Shown here piece after piece: positions 1 to 8,242 of a stretch of 32,221 nucleotides of DNA. The stretch is from Dokdonia sp. (lineage in GTDB: Bacteria; Bacteroidota; Bacteroidia; Flavobacteriales; Flavobacteriaceae). The notes beneath the pieces are model-generated. The model did no database searches, was not told the origin of the DNA, and saw only the letters and a program-made list of their open reading frames with translations. The stretch covers positions 1-32,221 of the forward strand of contig JAHDEV010000001.1 of NCBI GenBank assembly GCA_020628615.1, written 5' to 3'. The translations under genes and the position numbers were made by a program. The first letter of the stretch is position 1. Each line of letters opens with the position of its first letter.

Positions 1-38
1 TAAAAAAAACCTTACAATCATATGATTGTAAGGTTTTT
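1..38 (-). terminator. Rho-independent terminator of tRNA-Arg
   Basis: Bases 5-38 form a perfect inverted repeat with arms of 17 bases. Read leftward it lies directly after the tRNA and runs into a T-tract (the A-run at 2-9 on the plus strand). The stem is AT-rich apart from the CCTTAC/GTAAGG part. Confidence 0.8.
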
Positions 39-39
39 G

Positions 40-113
40 TGACCTCGACAGGATTCAAACCTGTAACCTCTTGAGCCGTAATCAAGTGCGCTATTCAGTT
101 GCGCCACGAGGCC
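40..113 (-). tRNA. tRNA-Arg (anticodon ACG)
   Basis: The reverse complement folds into a 74-base cloverleaf. The acceptor arm GGCCTCG pairs with CGAGGTC with one G-U pair. The anticodon stem CTTGA/TCAAG encloses the loop TTACGGC, giving anticodon ACG (arginine, read as ICG after deamination). The T-arm contains the expected GTTTGAATC-like loop, here GGTTTGAATCC. The discriminator base is A and no CCA is encoded. A terminator follows directly. Confidence 0.95.
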
Positions 114-149
114 GTTTAGAAACAATAATTACTTGTTTGTTTCGGGGTG

Positions 150-181
150 CAAATATACAATCATTTTATTGTTACACACAA
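150..181 (-). promoter_or_regulatory. Promoter of tRNA-Arg
   Basis: On the minus strand TTG (181-179), a 21-base spacer and TATATTTG (157-150) match the Bacteroidetes -33/-7 promoter pattern TTG...TAnnTTTG. The start would lie about 30 bases upstream of the mature tRNA. Confidence 0.6.
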
Positions 182-190
182 GAAAAAGAT

Positions 191-217
191 AAAAAAAATG
201 AGATTGTTTTAATCTCA
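191..217 (-). terminator. Possible leftward terminator hairpin
   Basis: TGAGATT (199-205) and AATCTCA (211-217) form a 7-bp stem with a 5-base loop. Read on the minus strand it is followed by a T-run (A-run at 191-198). It lies between the apt start and the tRNA promoter and could shield the tRNA from leftward readthrough. The stem is short, so this is tentative. Confidence 0.35.
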
Positions 218-313
218 AAACGATAGTTGTCATTCACTCAGCGTTTTACAATATAGATTAATTTAGAGCATAAACTTTTGTATATCTTAGTACTATAAAT
301 ACTCGCTTTATCT

Positions 314-826
314 ATGCAAATTTCAGATTACATAAGAGACGTTCAAGACTTTCCTAAAGAAGGAATTATTTTTAAAGATATAACACCTTTGCTGGGAGAT
401 AAGACCGCTTTCGCGAAAGCGGAAGAAATTCTATACACCCTAGTGCCAGAAGTTGCAATAGATGTTGTGGTAGGAATTGAAGCGAGAGGTTTCTTTTACG
501 GACCGCTGCTTGCAAAAAGACTCAATGCCGGATTTGTACCCGTACGCAAGCCAAATAAACTACCTTATACTACCATTAAGAAAGAATATGATCTTGAGTA
601 TGGTACAGATGTGCTAGAGATGCACAGTGACGCTATAAAGCCGGGAGATAAAGTGTTATTGCACGATGATGTACTCGCCACGGGAGGAACGGCTGCTGCG
701 GTAGTTGCAATGATTGAGGAACTAGGGGGAGAGGTAGTACAGTGTAATTTTATTATAGAACTCGATTTCTTAAATGGTAGAAGCAAGCTGCCAGGTAAAC
801 ACGTTGTAGCTGCTATAACTTATTAA
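314..826 (+). CDS. apt: Adenine phosphoribosyltransferase
   Basis: This 170-residue cytosolic enzyme joins adenine to PRPP to give AMP in purine salvage, and its length is normal for the family. The type I phosphoribosyltransferase PRPP loop is visible as VLLHDDVLATGGTAAA near residues 114-129. The N-terminal part carries the family pattern DFPKEGIIFKDITPLL, and GIEARGF lies near residue 55. A perfect copy of the 16-bp palindrome is read in frame as AFAKA near residues 31-36 without lengthening the protein against what I recall of E. coli Apt. The gene faces the TonB-dependent receptor gene and their stop codons interlock by 4 bases. No good -7 box is visible upstream; AACTTTTG at about 273-280 is the nearest. 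Confidence 0.95.
   Translation: MQISDYIRDVQDFPKEGIIFKDITPLLGDKTAFAKAEEILYTLVPEVAIDVVVGIEARGFFYGPLLAKRLNAGFVPVRKPNKLPYTTIKKEYDLEYGTDVLEMHSDAIKPGDKVLLHDDVLATGGTAAAVVAMIEELGGEVVQCNFIIELDFLNGRSKLPGKHVVAAITY
405..422. repeat. Palindromic repeat copy 1, inside apt
   Basis: This is a perfect 16-bp core CGCTTTCGCGAAAGCG at 406-421, extended by one C/G pair to an 18-bp perfect palindrome. It is read in frame as AFAKA. Confidence 0.95.
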
Positions 827-3114
827 AAACTATACTGAAGACTAAAATTAGGCGTGATACCTAAAGATTTTACCGTGATTTTTTGAATTTCATCTTCGCT
901 ATTTATGAGATAATAGGTATTGAGTATATTATTGTTGTCTAGTAAATTCCATATAGAGGCTCCTACTTGTACGTCTTTATCAAAAAGTTGAAACTTGTAT
1001 ATGGCAGATATATCAAAACGTAAGAAACTATCTGAAAGATTACTATTCGGTAAATTGTAAATAATTTCTCCATCTACAATAGGGTTTTCTTCTCTTGGGC
1101 TAGTGAGAGGTGTACCTGTACGCCAGTTAAAGCCTAGTGAAAATTTGAAATCGTTAATAGTATACGTAGAGCCGTAGGTGAGTGAGTGCCTTATATCTGT
1201 ATTATTAGGGAAGCGTCTACCATTATTTAAACTCTCAAACTCAAAATTATTCTTACTAAAAGAGTAGGAGAGCCAGGTTCCAAATTTTTGAAACTGTTTA
1301 TTTACTAAAAAGTCTATACCCATCACATCATATGAGCCTACTGCATTTGTAAATTGAAACTGATTTTGAAATCCTTGACTACGTGAAGAAATTCCATCTA
1401 CATTTTTTATGTATCCTTCTACACTTAACAGCCATTTACTCTTTGTATAATCGAGGCTTACAGAAGCTTGTTTACTTTTTAAAATAGGAAACGAATCATC
1501 ATTTGCCGCAATCCAGCGGCTACGTTGCAATCCTAAAAAGTCATTAGGTTGATCAATTATTTGAAAAATAGACTGACTTTTAAACTCTCCTAAAGCACTT
1601 ATTTTTAAAAAACTCAAAAACCGCTGGCTAAAGCGTACTCTAGGCTCTATAATAAGGGTATTAAAAGTATCGAGATAATTACCTCTTACTCCCGTTATAA
1701 ATTGTGTCCCTTTAGAGGGAGAGAGGTAAGAAAGTTCAGAGTACAGGCTGTGTGTACGTATCACATTGCGCTCATTACTAAAAAAGATGGGCCTATTAGT
1801 TTGTGCAAGGTTACGAGCGCCCACCTCTGTAAACTGATAGCCATTATTCCAGATAAAGGTATCGGAGAGTTTACTGCTTAGCTGAAATTTTGCTCCTATA
1901 TCCAGCACTTCATTTTCTTGATCTAGTTGCTGTCCATTCTCTAAGTTAAAATTACGAGCATTGAGATTGTAATTTGATAGGTAAAGCTCTACATCTGTCG
2001 TGTGTTTTTTGTTCCAGTTTCTGGTGTAAAGGAGTCTTGCACCATTGTTACTCTGGTTAATACCGCTACGCTCATTTATTTCTAAGGCTCTAATGGTCTC
2101 ATCATACCCTAACTTATTATAGATTGTGGTTGCACTAAGCTTAAGTTTGTCTTTTTTTGAAATATCATAAATAAGATTTGTGCTTAGATCATAAAAGTAA
2201 AAATTGAGATCTGAGACTTGTGATTCTTTATCACTATTTATACTCAAGTCTGTATCTTGAAAAATACGATCGGTATAACTAGTATATGTGGGGCTCTCTA
2301 TAAAATCTGTATTAGATCGTCTTGCAGAGAGAGAGAGCGTAAGTTTTTTTGACAGGGGAAGTGTGGCAAATCCTTTAAGATGAAGCAAGTTTGCACTCAC
2401 ACTTCCTTCATAATCTGTAGCAACTTTATCATCTAGTTCAATATTTATGGTCCCAGACACTCCGTCTCCATATCTTGCGCTTGTGCCATTTTTAATAACT
2501 TCTACACGCTTTGTTAAGTAAGGATTAAAGGCAGATATGAGACCAAAAAAATGTCCAGATTGATACATTTTAATGCCGTCCCACAAGATAAGATTTTGAT
2601 CATTTGTGCCTCCGCGTATATTTACATCAGATACGGTTTCTTCTGTACTAAAAATACCGGGCAATGCCTGTACAGCTTGTAAAACATCAGGTTCTATGAT
2701 GCCTGGTAGTATTCCAAATTGTTCTGGGATGATACGCGTGATTCCAGATCTGGATTTTGAAATTCCCGTTGTAAGCAGGTTAGAGATGTAAATCTGGTCA
2801 AGTTCTTGTACCTCATTAATGATATTTTCTGTAATGACTATAAAACGTTCATTAAGAAAGTCAAAGCTTAGATCTGTATTGTTCTCAATATATTCTAGTG
2901 CTTGCGTGAGTGTAGACCCTTCAGATATATCTTTTATATATGTGGGAGCTACAATATGATCTGCATAAGAAAAGCTTACATTAAAAAGAGCCTCTAGATT
3001 ATTTAAAACTGTAGCTAGCGGAAGCGTTGCTGTATTTTGTTCTTGAGATTTTAGTTCAGAAAAAAATAAACAACAAAGTAAAGTGAAGAATGTAAGTACA
3101 CTTTTTTTAGTCAC
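823..3114 (-). CDS. TonB-dependent outer-membrane transducer (FecA-like, STN domain)
   Basis: This 763-residue outer-membrane receptor probably imports a ligand with TonB energy and signals its presence to the adjacent anti-sigma factor. A signal peptide (residues 1 to about 23) is followed by a secretin/TonB short N-terminal (STN) domain at roughly 30-95, with the pattern TLPLATVLNNLEALFNVSFSY near its start. A plug domain follows at about 115-235, containing NIRGGTNDQNLILWDGI and ending RYGDGVSGTINIEL. The rest is a beta-barrel of alternating strands ending in F, as expected for Bam insertion. The ATG overlaps the end of the FecR-like gene by 8 bases, so the two are translationally coupled. 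The STN domain marks a transducing receptor; the substrate (siderophore, glycan or other) cannot be told. The plug lacks the CarboxypepD-like extension of SusC proteins. Confidence 0.9.
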   Translation of the reverse strand: MTKKSVLTFFTLLCCLFFSELKSQEQNTATLPLATVLNNLEALFNVSFSYADHIVAPTYIKDISEGSTLTQALEYIENNTDLSFDFLNERFIVITENIINEVQELDQIYISNLLTTGISKSRSGITRIIPEQFGILPGIIEPDVLQAVQALPGIFSTEETVSDVNIRGGTNDQNLILWDGIKMYQSGHFFGLISAFNPYLTKRVEVIKNGTSARYGDGVSGTINIELDDKVATDYEGSVSANLLHLKGFATLPLSKKLTLSLSARRSNTDFIESPTYTSYTDRIFQDTDLSINSDKESQVSDLNFYFYDLSTNLIYDISKKDKLKLSATTIYNKLGYDETIRALEINERSGINQSNNGARLLYTRNWNKKHTTDVELYLSNYNLNARNFNLENGQQLDQENEVLDIGAKFQLSSKLSDTFIWNNGYQFTEVGARNLAQTNRPIFFSNERNVIRTHSLYSELSYLSPSKGTQFITGVRGNYLDTFNTLIIEPRVRFSQRFLSFLKISALGEFKSQSIFQIIDQPNDFLGLQRSRWIAANDDSFPILKSKQASVSLDYTKSKWLLSVEGYIKNVDGISSRSQGFQNQFQFTNAVGSYDVMGIDFLVNKQFQKFGTWLSYSFSKNNFEFESLNNGRRFPNNTDIRHSLTYGSTYTINDFKFSLGFNWRTGTPLTSPREENPIVDGEIIYNLPNSNLSDSFLRFDISAIYKFQLFDKDVQVGASIWNLLDNNNILNTYYLINSEDEIQKITVKSLGITPNFSLQYSF

Positions 3115-4009
3115 GTGATAAAGTTACCTTATTTCCCTGTTTTTTATGGGATAAATTAAATGGTAAGCTTATTGACTTTAAAGCAATCTCCATATTAAGA
3201 TGTGTAAATGTACCAGTAAAGAGTAGGTTTTCTACTTCTTTATCTAAAGATACAGTTACGTTATAATGTCTCTCAAATTCTTTAAGTACTTCACCTAGTG
3301 GTGTTTTTTCAAACGAGGTTTCATTAACTATCCAAGAGGGTTGAGATAGCGCAGTACTTGTATTAGTACTAGCTATTTTTACGCTTTCGCGAAAGCGGTC
3401 TCCAGGTTTTAAAATCACAGTTTTTGTAGCTGTTTCTACTTGTACAGATCCCTCGTAGCAGTATACTTCAAACTTATCATCTCTATTGCGCACATTAAAC
3501 TGGGTCCCTAGTACTGAAATCACACCATTAGAAGTCTCAACGCTAAATGTAGCACCCTTTGCCACCTGAAAGTAGGCTTCGCCATCTAGTGTCACAGCTC
3601 TAAACTCATCCCAAGTCGCTGGGTCATAATATAAATCAGACATTGCATTAATCGTAACAATAGAATTATCTGGTAAAGTCACAACCTCTTTTTGAGCAAT
3701 GGTAGTTGTTATCTCAACAGTTTGTTGCGATAATGTAGTAGCATAATAAATACCTGCAAACAAGATGAGAATTGCCGCGACTTTAAGAAATGGCTTGAGA
3801 TATATTATTCCAGATTTTGTCTTCGTATCTATGCTAGTCTGTAATCTCTCATACTCTTGTGTAGCTTTATATGCAGGAGGCACAAGCTGCTTTGTGGTCT
3901 CTGCGATACGCACGAGATCTTCATAATCTCCAAGACGCTTAAACTCCTGAAGCTCTGCTTCAGACAGCTCGTTGTCTAACCACTTTGTTATTAATTCTTC
4001 TCTTTCCAT
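3107..4009 (-). CDS. FecR-family anti-sigma factor / transmembrane sensor
   Basis: This 300-residue inner-membrane protein should hold the neighbouring ECF sigma factor inactive and receive the signal from the TonB-dependent transducer in the periplasm. A cytoplasmic anti-sigma part spans about 1-70 (starting EREELITKWLDNELSEAE). One membrane helix lies at about 74-92, followed by a FecR domain at about 105-205 (LPDNSIVTINAMSDLYYD, LDGEAYFQVAKG, VLGTQFNVR). The C-terminal DUF4974-like region covers about 225-298. A perfect palindrome copy lies at 3382-3397 and is read as RFRES. It sits 40 bases after the sigma gene and overlaps the receptor gene, so the three form one operon. Confidence 0.9.
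   Translation of the reverse strand: MEREELITKWLDNELSEAELQEFKRLGDYEDLVRIAETTKQLVPPAYKATQEYERLQTSIDTKTKSGIIYLKPFLKVAAILILFAGIYYATTLSQQTVEITTTIAQKEVVTLPDNSIVTINAMSDLYYDPATWDEFRAVTLDGEAYFQVAKGATFSVETSNGVISVLGTQFNVRNRDDKFEVYCYEGSVQVETATKTVILKPGDRFRESVKIASTNTSTALSQPSWIVNETSFEKTPLGEVLKEFERHYNVTVSLDKEVENLLFTGTFTHLNMEIALKSISLPFNLSHKKQGNKVTLSRD
3382..3397. repeat. Palindromic repeat copy 2, inside the fecR-like gene
   Basis: This is a perfect 16-bp core. On the coding (minus) strand it is read as RFRES, a different frame from the apt copy. Confidence 0.95.
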
Positions 4010-4049
4010 AGTATTACCTGTGTATATAACAGTGAGTATTGAGAAAGTC

Positions 4050-4568
4050 CTACTTAAGTTCTGTAATTTCTTTTTTAAGCTTTGCTAGCGCCCCATAAAT
4101 GCGCTTTTCTACAGCCTTTTTTGAGATGCCTAGCATCTCTGCTATTTCTTTATGTTTTTTACCTTCTATTCTGTTTAATAGAAATGCGCTGCGTTGTGCC
4201 TCACTTAGTTTTGCAATGGCCTTTTGTAGTCTTGCATTGTATTCTTGTTCTTCAAGCACAAACTCTGGCGACTCATTTGTATAATTTTGAGGTTTTGTTT
4301 TCTGAAACTTTAAAACAACCTTTTGATGCGCATAGGCATTTAACGTTAGATTATTTGCAATGGTAAAAAGGTAACTTTTTGCTTTTTCTTCAGGAACTTT
4401 TGAGCAATTTTCCCATAACTTCACAAATGCTTCTTGCACCTTATCTTCAGGGCTGTAGAGGCTCCCGTACTTGTAATATAGAAAATTAAAGAGGTTTTTA
4501 GAATGCGCCATAAAGACTCTGTTATAAACAGTTTCCTTACATACGCCTTCTGTGTTTTTTGTGCTCAT
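4050..4568 (-). CDS. ECF RNA polymerase sigma factor (FecI/RpoE-like)
   Basis: This 172-residue protein has the two-domain layout of ECF sigma factors. Region 2 lies at about 22-85, with FNFLYYKYGSLYSPEDKVQEAF and LWEN. Region 4 lies at about 115-170, with a helix-turn-helix around EGKKHKEIAEMLGISKKAVEKR. It should direct polymerase to the promoters controlled by the transducer/FecR pair encoded just downstream. The ATG at 4568 is the only good start. The upstream sequence TACGTTTA (4594-4587, minus) is one base off the housekeeping -7 box, so the operon is probably expressed at a basal level by the main sigma factor. The divergent lipoprotein gene is the nearest candidate target. Confidence 0.92.
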   Translation of the reverse strand: MSTKNTEGVCKETVYNRVFMAHSKNLFNFLYYKYGSLYSPEDKVQEAFVKLWENCSKVPEEKAKSYLFTIANNLTLNAYAHQKVVLKFQKTKPQNYTNESPEFVLEEQEYNARLQKAIAKLSEAQRSAFLLNRIEGKKHKEIAEMLGISKKAVEKRIYGALAKLKKEITELK

Positions 4569-4586
4569 TAATAGTGCAATATTAAA

Positions 4587-4594
4587 TAAACGTA
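4587..4594 (-). promoter_or_regulatory. Possible -7 box of the sigma/fecR/receptor operon
   Basis: TACGTTTA on the minus strand matches TAnnTTTG in all but the last base and lies 19 bases before the sigma-factor ATG. No clear -33 TTG is seen. Confidence 0.35.
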
Positions 4595-4644
4595 CATAAT
4601 TACTGCGGTAAGGTAGGAGTTTTTTAAATCTAGATGTTCTATAA

Positions 4645-4668
4645 TTGTAATCATAGATTCGATTACAA
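4645..4668. promoter_or_regulatory. Inverted repeat before the LamG lipoprotein gene
   Basis: TTGTAATC (4645-4652) and GATTACAA (4661-4668) are perfect inverted arms 8 bases apart, ending 4 bases before the preferred ATG at 4673. TATAATTG at 4640-4647 is one base off a -7 box and overlaps the left arm. The repeat could be an operator or a leader hairpin that hides the start codon. Confidence 0.4.
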
Positions 4669-4672
4669 AATT

Positions 4673-6676
4673 ATGTGTACTAAAAAACTGTCTTTTCATT
4701 TTATCACTACAAGCCTTCTTTTACTAGGAGTGCTTTTAGGTACCTCTAGTTGTCAAGATGACTTATCTCAAGATGAAGACTTTGTTGATGTTATAGACGA
4801 GGCAAATGCAAGCGCACAGTTATTACAGTATATTAATAACGTAGCACTAAATGATGGATCTGTAGATAATATCATAGACAGAGCTAGCTGTCTCGAGATG
4901 GTACTGCCTATGACTATAGAGTTAGGACCATCTACGTTTACAGTAGAAAGTGAAGACGATCTTATTACGGTAGAGGAGTATCATTATGAAAACCCCGCAG
5001 ATTCTATTACTATAAACTATCCAGTAGATGTAATTTTAATGAATCACGAGGTGGTGACCGCTAGCTCACAAGATGAAATGGATGCGCTTGTAGCAACTTG
5101 TAGTGATCCTAGTATTGCAGATATAGATATAGAATGTGTAGACTTTGATTACCCAATCACGTTTAATACGTTTGACCCAGAGTTTCAAGAAGCAACGACT
5201 GTTACCGTTACGAGTGACGCAGAGATACTTGAGTTTATAAGCACATACACAGGCACAAGTACGGTGATAGGACTTACGTTTCCCATCACACTTATTAACC
5301 ACGACAGTACAAATACAGAAATAGTAGATTATAATGAACTAGAAGAGGCACTTGCTACTGCTATCTCAAGTTGTGATGAAGATGATGGCATAGACTTCGA
5401 GACACAACAAGGCTGCCCAGAAGAGCAAATAAATCAATATCTCACAAGCTGTTACTGGCAAATCACATCATATAATGATGAAAACACATTAAGTAATTAT
5501 ACCTTTTTCTTTAGTGTAGATAATGGTTATATGTTCTTTTATGATGTAAATACATTTGTTGAGTCTACCTGGTCTACTTCACAGTCTAATCAAGGAGGTG
5601 TACTCTCATTTCCTAGTATCGCGGTGCTTAGCCAGGAGTTACAAGGCGACTGGACAGTTACAGAGTGCAGCGCCACCACTTTATTAATGCAACGAGGTGA
5701 CGATACACTAGTTTTTGAACGTAATTGTTTTAATGAACCACTTGATTGTTTTACAAGTTCCATACTGGGTGTTTGTGATGATGGTACTACAAATGAAGCC
5801 AGCCTAGATCTTGAAGCAGCTCTTTTAGGTTGTGATACCACAGAGGTAAATGTAGACTACTACATTTCTGAAGCAGATGCAATGGCAGAGATAAATGCTA
5901 TTCCAAATCCAGAAACGTATGAGTTTACTGGTGATATAGTAATCTGGTCACGTATAAGTTTACTTAGTGATTCTAGTACGTATAAAATTATATTCTTAGA
6001 CCTCACCGTGGTAGATTGTTGTGATAATCCACAATTATACTTGGAAGATGCTATTATATATATGCCACTTTCTGAGTATCCACTTGAGCTTATAAGTGGT
6101 TATTACAATGAGAATGCTCTTAATGAGTGCGTGGTAGATAGAGATGGTAACGACCACTGTTCTATCGCTTTCTCACAAGACGACTTTACTATACCAGTGA
6201 CAGATGAAAATATGCTTGTGCAAGGAAATGCATATTCTATAAGCATATGGTTTAAAATGCAGAATGAAATTGCAGGAGATTACGAGGTGTTTTTTCAAAA
6301 AGGAACCACAACGGGAGAAGGCTTTCAGCTGGGAGTATATGACTTAAACACACCTTTGTTTTCATCTGGAAACTTTAGTATTTGGGATGAAGACTGGGCA
6401 AACGAGACAGATGTTGCTTGGAATAATACAGACTGGCATCACCTAGTTGTTACCGTAGACGAGGGTAACACTGTAAAGCTTTATAGGGATGGCATTTTAC
6501 GTAATGAGGTAGTAAATGCAACACTAGATATAGGCAACACAGCACTTAATGTATACACACTTGGACAGGGCTTTCAAGGTCATCTAGATGACCTTAGAGT
6601 TTATAACAGTACTTTAAATCCTACTGAAATCAATCAACTCTATGCTTTAGAGGGAGATTGTTACACCTGTCTATAG
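4673..6676 (+). CDS. Large lipoprotein with internal duplication and C-terminal LamG-like domain
   Basis: The preferred start is the ATG at 4673, which gives 667 residues and a lipoprotein signal MCTKKLSFHF...LLGTSSC with the lipobox cysteine at about residue 27; an earlier ATG at 4634 only adds 13 residues before the signal. Residues about 65-240 hold two related units of about 85 residues. Each has a Cys near the start, an FPITLINH/YPVDVILMNH strand and an ALAT..C end. A middle region of about 240-360 has the look of a small beta-barrel (TSCYWQITSY, LQGDWTVTEC, LVFERNC). The last 210 residues form a concanavalin A/LamG-type domain (YSISIWFKMQ, WHHLVVTVDEGNTVKLYRDG, GHLDDLRVYN). Domains of this type usually bind glycans or protein. 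The protein is probably surface-exposed and may be regulated by the divergent sigma factor; that link is inferred from position only. Confidence 0.8.
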   Translation: MCTKKLSFHFITTSLLLLGVLLGTSSCQDDLSQDEDFVDVIDEANASAQLLQYINNVALNDGSVDNIIDRASCLEMVLPMTIELGPSTFTVESEDDLITVEEYHYENPADSITINYPVDVILMNHEVVTASSQDEMDALVATCSDPSIADIDIECVDFDYPITFNTFDPEFQEATTVTVTSDAEILEFISTYTGTSTVIGLTFPITLINHDSTNTEIVDYNELEEALATAISSCDEDDGIDFETQQGCPEEQINQYLTSCYWQITSYNDENTLSNYTFFFSVDNGYMFFYDVNTFVESTWSTSQSNQGGVLSFPSIAVLSQELQGDWTVTECSATTLLMQRGDDTLVFERNCFNEPLDCFTSSILGVCDDGTTNEASLDLEAALLGCDTTEVNVDYYISEADAMAEINAIPNPETYEFTGDIVIWSRISLLSDSSTYKIIFLDLTVVDCCDNPQLYLEDAIIYMPLSEYPLELISGYYNENALNECVVDRDGNDHCSIAFSQDDFTIPVTDENMLVQGNAYSISIWFKMQNEIAGDYEVFFQKGTTTGEGFQLGVYDLNTPLFSSGNFSIWDEDWANETDVAWNNTDWHHLVVTVDEGNTVKLYRDGILRNEVVNATLDIGNTALNVYTLGQGFQGHLDDLRVYNSTLNPTEINQLYALEGDCYTCL

Positions 6677-6678
6677 AG

Positions 6679-6744
6679 CAGCTCAATTTTTAAGGTTATT
6701 GAGCTGTATAAAGGGCTATCTTCTCAGATAGCCCTTTATTTTTG
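6679..6744 (+). terminator. Double hairpin terminator after the LamG lipoprotein
   Basis: A first hairpin, CAGCTCAAT/ATTGAGCTG (6679-6687 and 6698-6706), is followed at once by a second and stronger one, AAAGGGCTATCT/AGATAGCCCTTT (6710-6721 and 6726-6737) with a 4-base loop. ATTTTT follows. The second is a typical Rho-independent terminator. Confidence 0.85.
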
Positions 6745-6759
6745 ATGGCTCTTATAGTA

Positions 6760-6781
6760 TTACGCTTTCGCGAAAGCGTAA
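6760..6781. repeat. Palindromic repeat copy 3, intergenic
   Basis: A perfect 16-bp core at 6763-6778 is extended by TTA/TAA on either side to a perfect 22-bp palindrome. It lies between the terminator of the LamG gene and the stop codon of the MFS gene. Confidence 0.95.
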
Positions 6782-6794
6782 CTATGAGCATTTC

Positions 6795-8123
6795 TTAATT
6801 AGTATCTCCTGTGGTTTTTTCTACATTAGGTAATCTATAGCTTTTTACAGCTCCCAGAAGTCCTATCATAGATAGTGCAAGTATTACACTCTCTACAGAG
6901 ATAAGTGACAAAAGAGCACTTATCCCACCGGTTACGAGAAGTATAAGACCTATGATAGTATTGCTTACAGAGACGTAGTTTGTTCTATCATCACCAGTGG
7001 CCATATCTATGACATAGGTTTTTCTCCCTTGACGCACGCCACTATGTGCGATACCCAATATAAAGAAAGCAATAGGGTATAACCATAGTTGCGTTTTGAG
7101 GTCCTCACCAAAAGAGATAATAAAAAATAGCACAAGCCCGCAAATAGATGCAATAGTAATCGCATATGTCATAGTGTTTTTACTAGACTTATCTGCCAGT
7201 TTACCCCAATATGGCGAGCTTACAATTGATGCCAGCCCGTTAGATATGATGAGTAAACCTAGAAGGTAACTCGTGTCTTTTACATTAGTTTGTGCCGCCG
7301 TCACATAAAATGGTGCAGATAGGGCAGAGCATAATAAGAGAGACCTAGCGATTACAAAATCTCTAAGATGTGTATCATCTTTTAATAGTTTAAGATTATC
7401 TGCTATACTGTTTTGCTCGCCAGCCTCATTTTCAATAGGAGTGGGAAACTCTTTTACAGAAGCATATATCACAGAAGCAATAATCCACATAGAAGCCGCA
7501 AAAAAGATTAAGTTAGTATAAAACTGTATGTTTTCTGTGGTTTTTGAAGTATAGGTGATATATAAACCTGCTATGAGTACGAGTATACCAGAAAAGGAGG
7601 AGGTATAGCCACCTAGTCTTCCTCTACGAGTTTTTGGAATGGTTTTACCCTTAATATCTTTAGAACTTACTGAGGCTAAACTGCGTGCAAGGCTAAATAT
7701 AACTAAGCAAAGTATTATTAACCATCCTGCTACCTGTTTATCAAAATGTAATGCCACAAGACCTATACCTGCGATGGCAAGCCCTTGTATAACAGATCCA
7801 GCTACCCAAATGTATTTACGTATAGGTTTTTTCTTTACGTAATTTGAGATCGCTACCTGCGGGATAAGAGCGCCAGACTCGCGTATGGGTACAATAAGAC
7901 TTATAAGAAACACAGGAGCATTTACATAATTCATTAACCAAGTGAGTACAGTTTTTGGGTTACTGAGCGTGTCTCCTAGTTTTGTAAATGTGTGAGTAAA
8001 GAGTATGGCAAAAAAGTTTTTTGCAACGTGATCACACGCCTCATCTGTTATGCCTTTACATACACGGTCTTTACTTTCATTATTGAGATAATCATAAAGT
8101 TTATTAAAAGTAGATGTAAGCAT
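6795..8123 (-). CDS. MFS transporter of unknown substrate
   Basis: This 442-residue integral inner-membrane protein has about 12 hydrophobic segments in two halves, with a hydrophilic central loop (about residues 225-245, FPTPIENEAGEQNSIADNLK). The half-proteins carry MFS-like cytoplasmic loops such as ISNYVKKKPIRKYIW near residue 95 and SPYWGKLADKSSKNTMTY near 305. The first 60 residues are an unusual soluble-looking extension containing two cysteines. The substrate cannot be told. No partner gene is adjacent. It is bracketed by two of the longest intergenic palindrome copies (6760-6781 and 8219-8242). TATATTTA (8172-8165, minus) is one base off a -7 box. Confidence 0.8.
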   Translation of the reverse strand: MLTSTFNKLYDYLNNESKDRVCKGITDEACDHVAKNFFAILFTHTFTKLGDTLSNPKTVLTWLMNYVNAPVFLISLIVPIRESGALIPQVAISNYVKKKPIRKYIWVAGSVIQGLAIAGIGLVALHFDKQVAGWLIILCLVIFSLARSLASVSSKDIKGKTIPKTRRGRLGGYTSSFSGILVLIAGLYITYTSKTTENIQFYTNLIFFAASMWIIASVIYASVKEFPTPIENEAGEQNSIADNLKLLKDDTHLRDFVIARSLLLCSALSAPFYVTAAQTNVKDTSYLLGLLIISNGLASIVSSPYWGKLADKSSKNTMTYAITIASICGLVLFFIISFGEDLKTQLWLYPIAFFILGIAHSGVRQGRKTYVIDMATGDDRTNYVSVSNTIIGLILLVTGGISALLSLISVESVILALSMIGLLGAVKSYRLPNVEKTTGDTN

Positions 8124-8218
8124 ATGGTATGACTAAGTGGGAGGTATGTTTCTTATACTGTCTTTAAATATACGTTATTTTAAAAGGCGTTTATGAAGGA
8201 TGATAGTTAAGTGTGGTG

Positions 8219-8242
8219 TTTACGCTTTCGCGAAAGCGTAAA
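8219..8242. repeat. Palindromic repeat copy 4, intergenic
   Basis: A perfect core at 8223-8238 is flanked by TTTA/TAAA, giving the longest perfect palindrome of the family in the window (24 bp). It abuts the A-run of the next terminator and lies upstream of the MFS gene. Confidence 0.95.

Noticed and set aside
823-3114. SusC-type polysaccharide receptor
   Set aside because: It has an STN domain and FecR/sigma partners, lacks a CarboxypepD-like N-terminal domain, and no SusD-like gene is adjacent.
4082-4366. Open frame on the plus strand inside the sigma-factor gene
   Set aside because: Cys- and Leu-rich shadow of the sigma-factor codons; no recognisable protein features.
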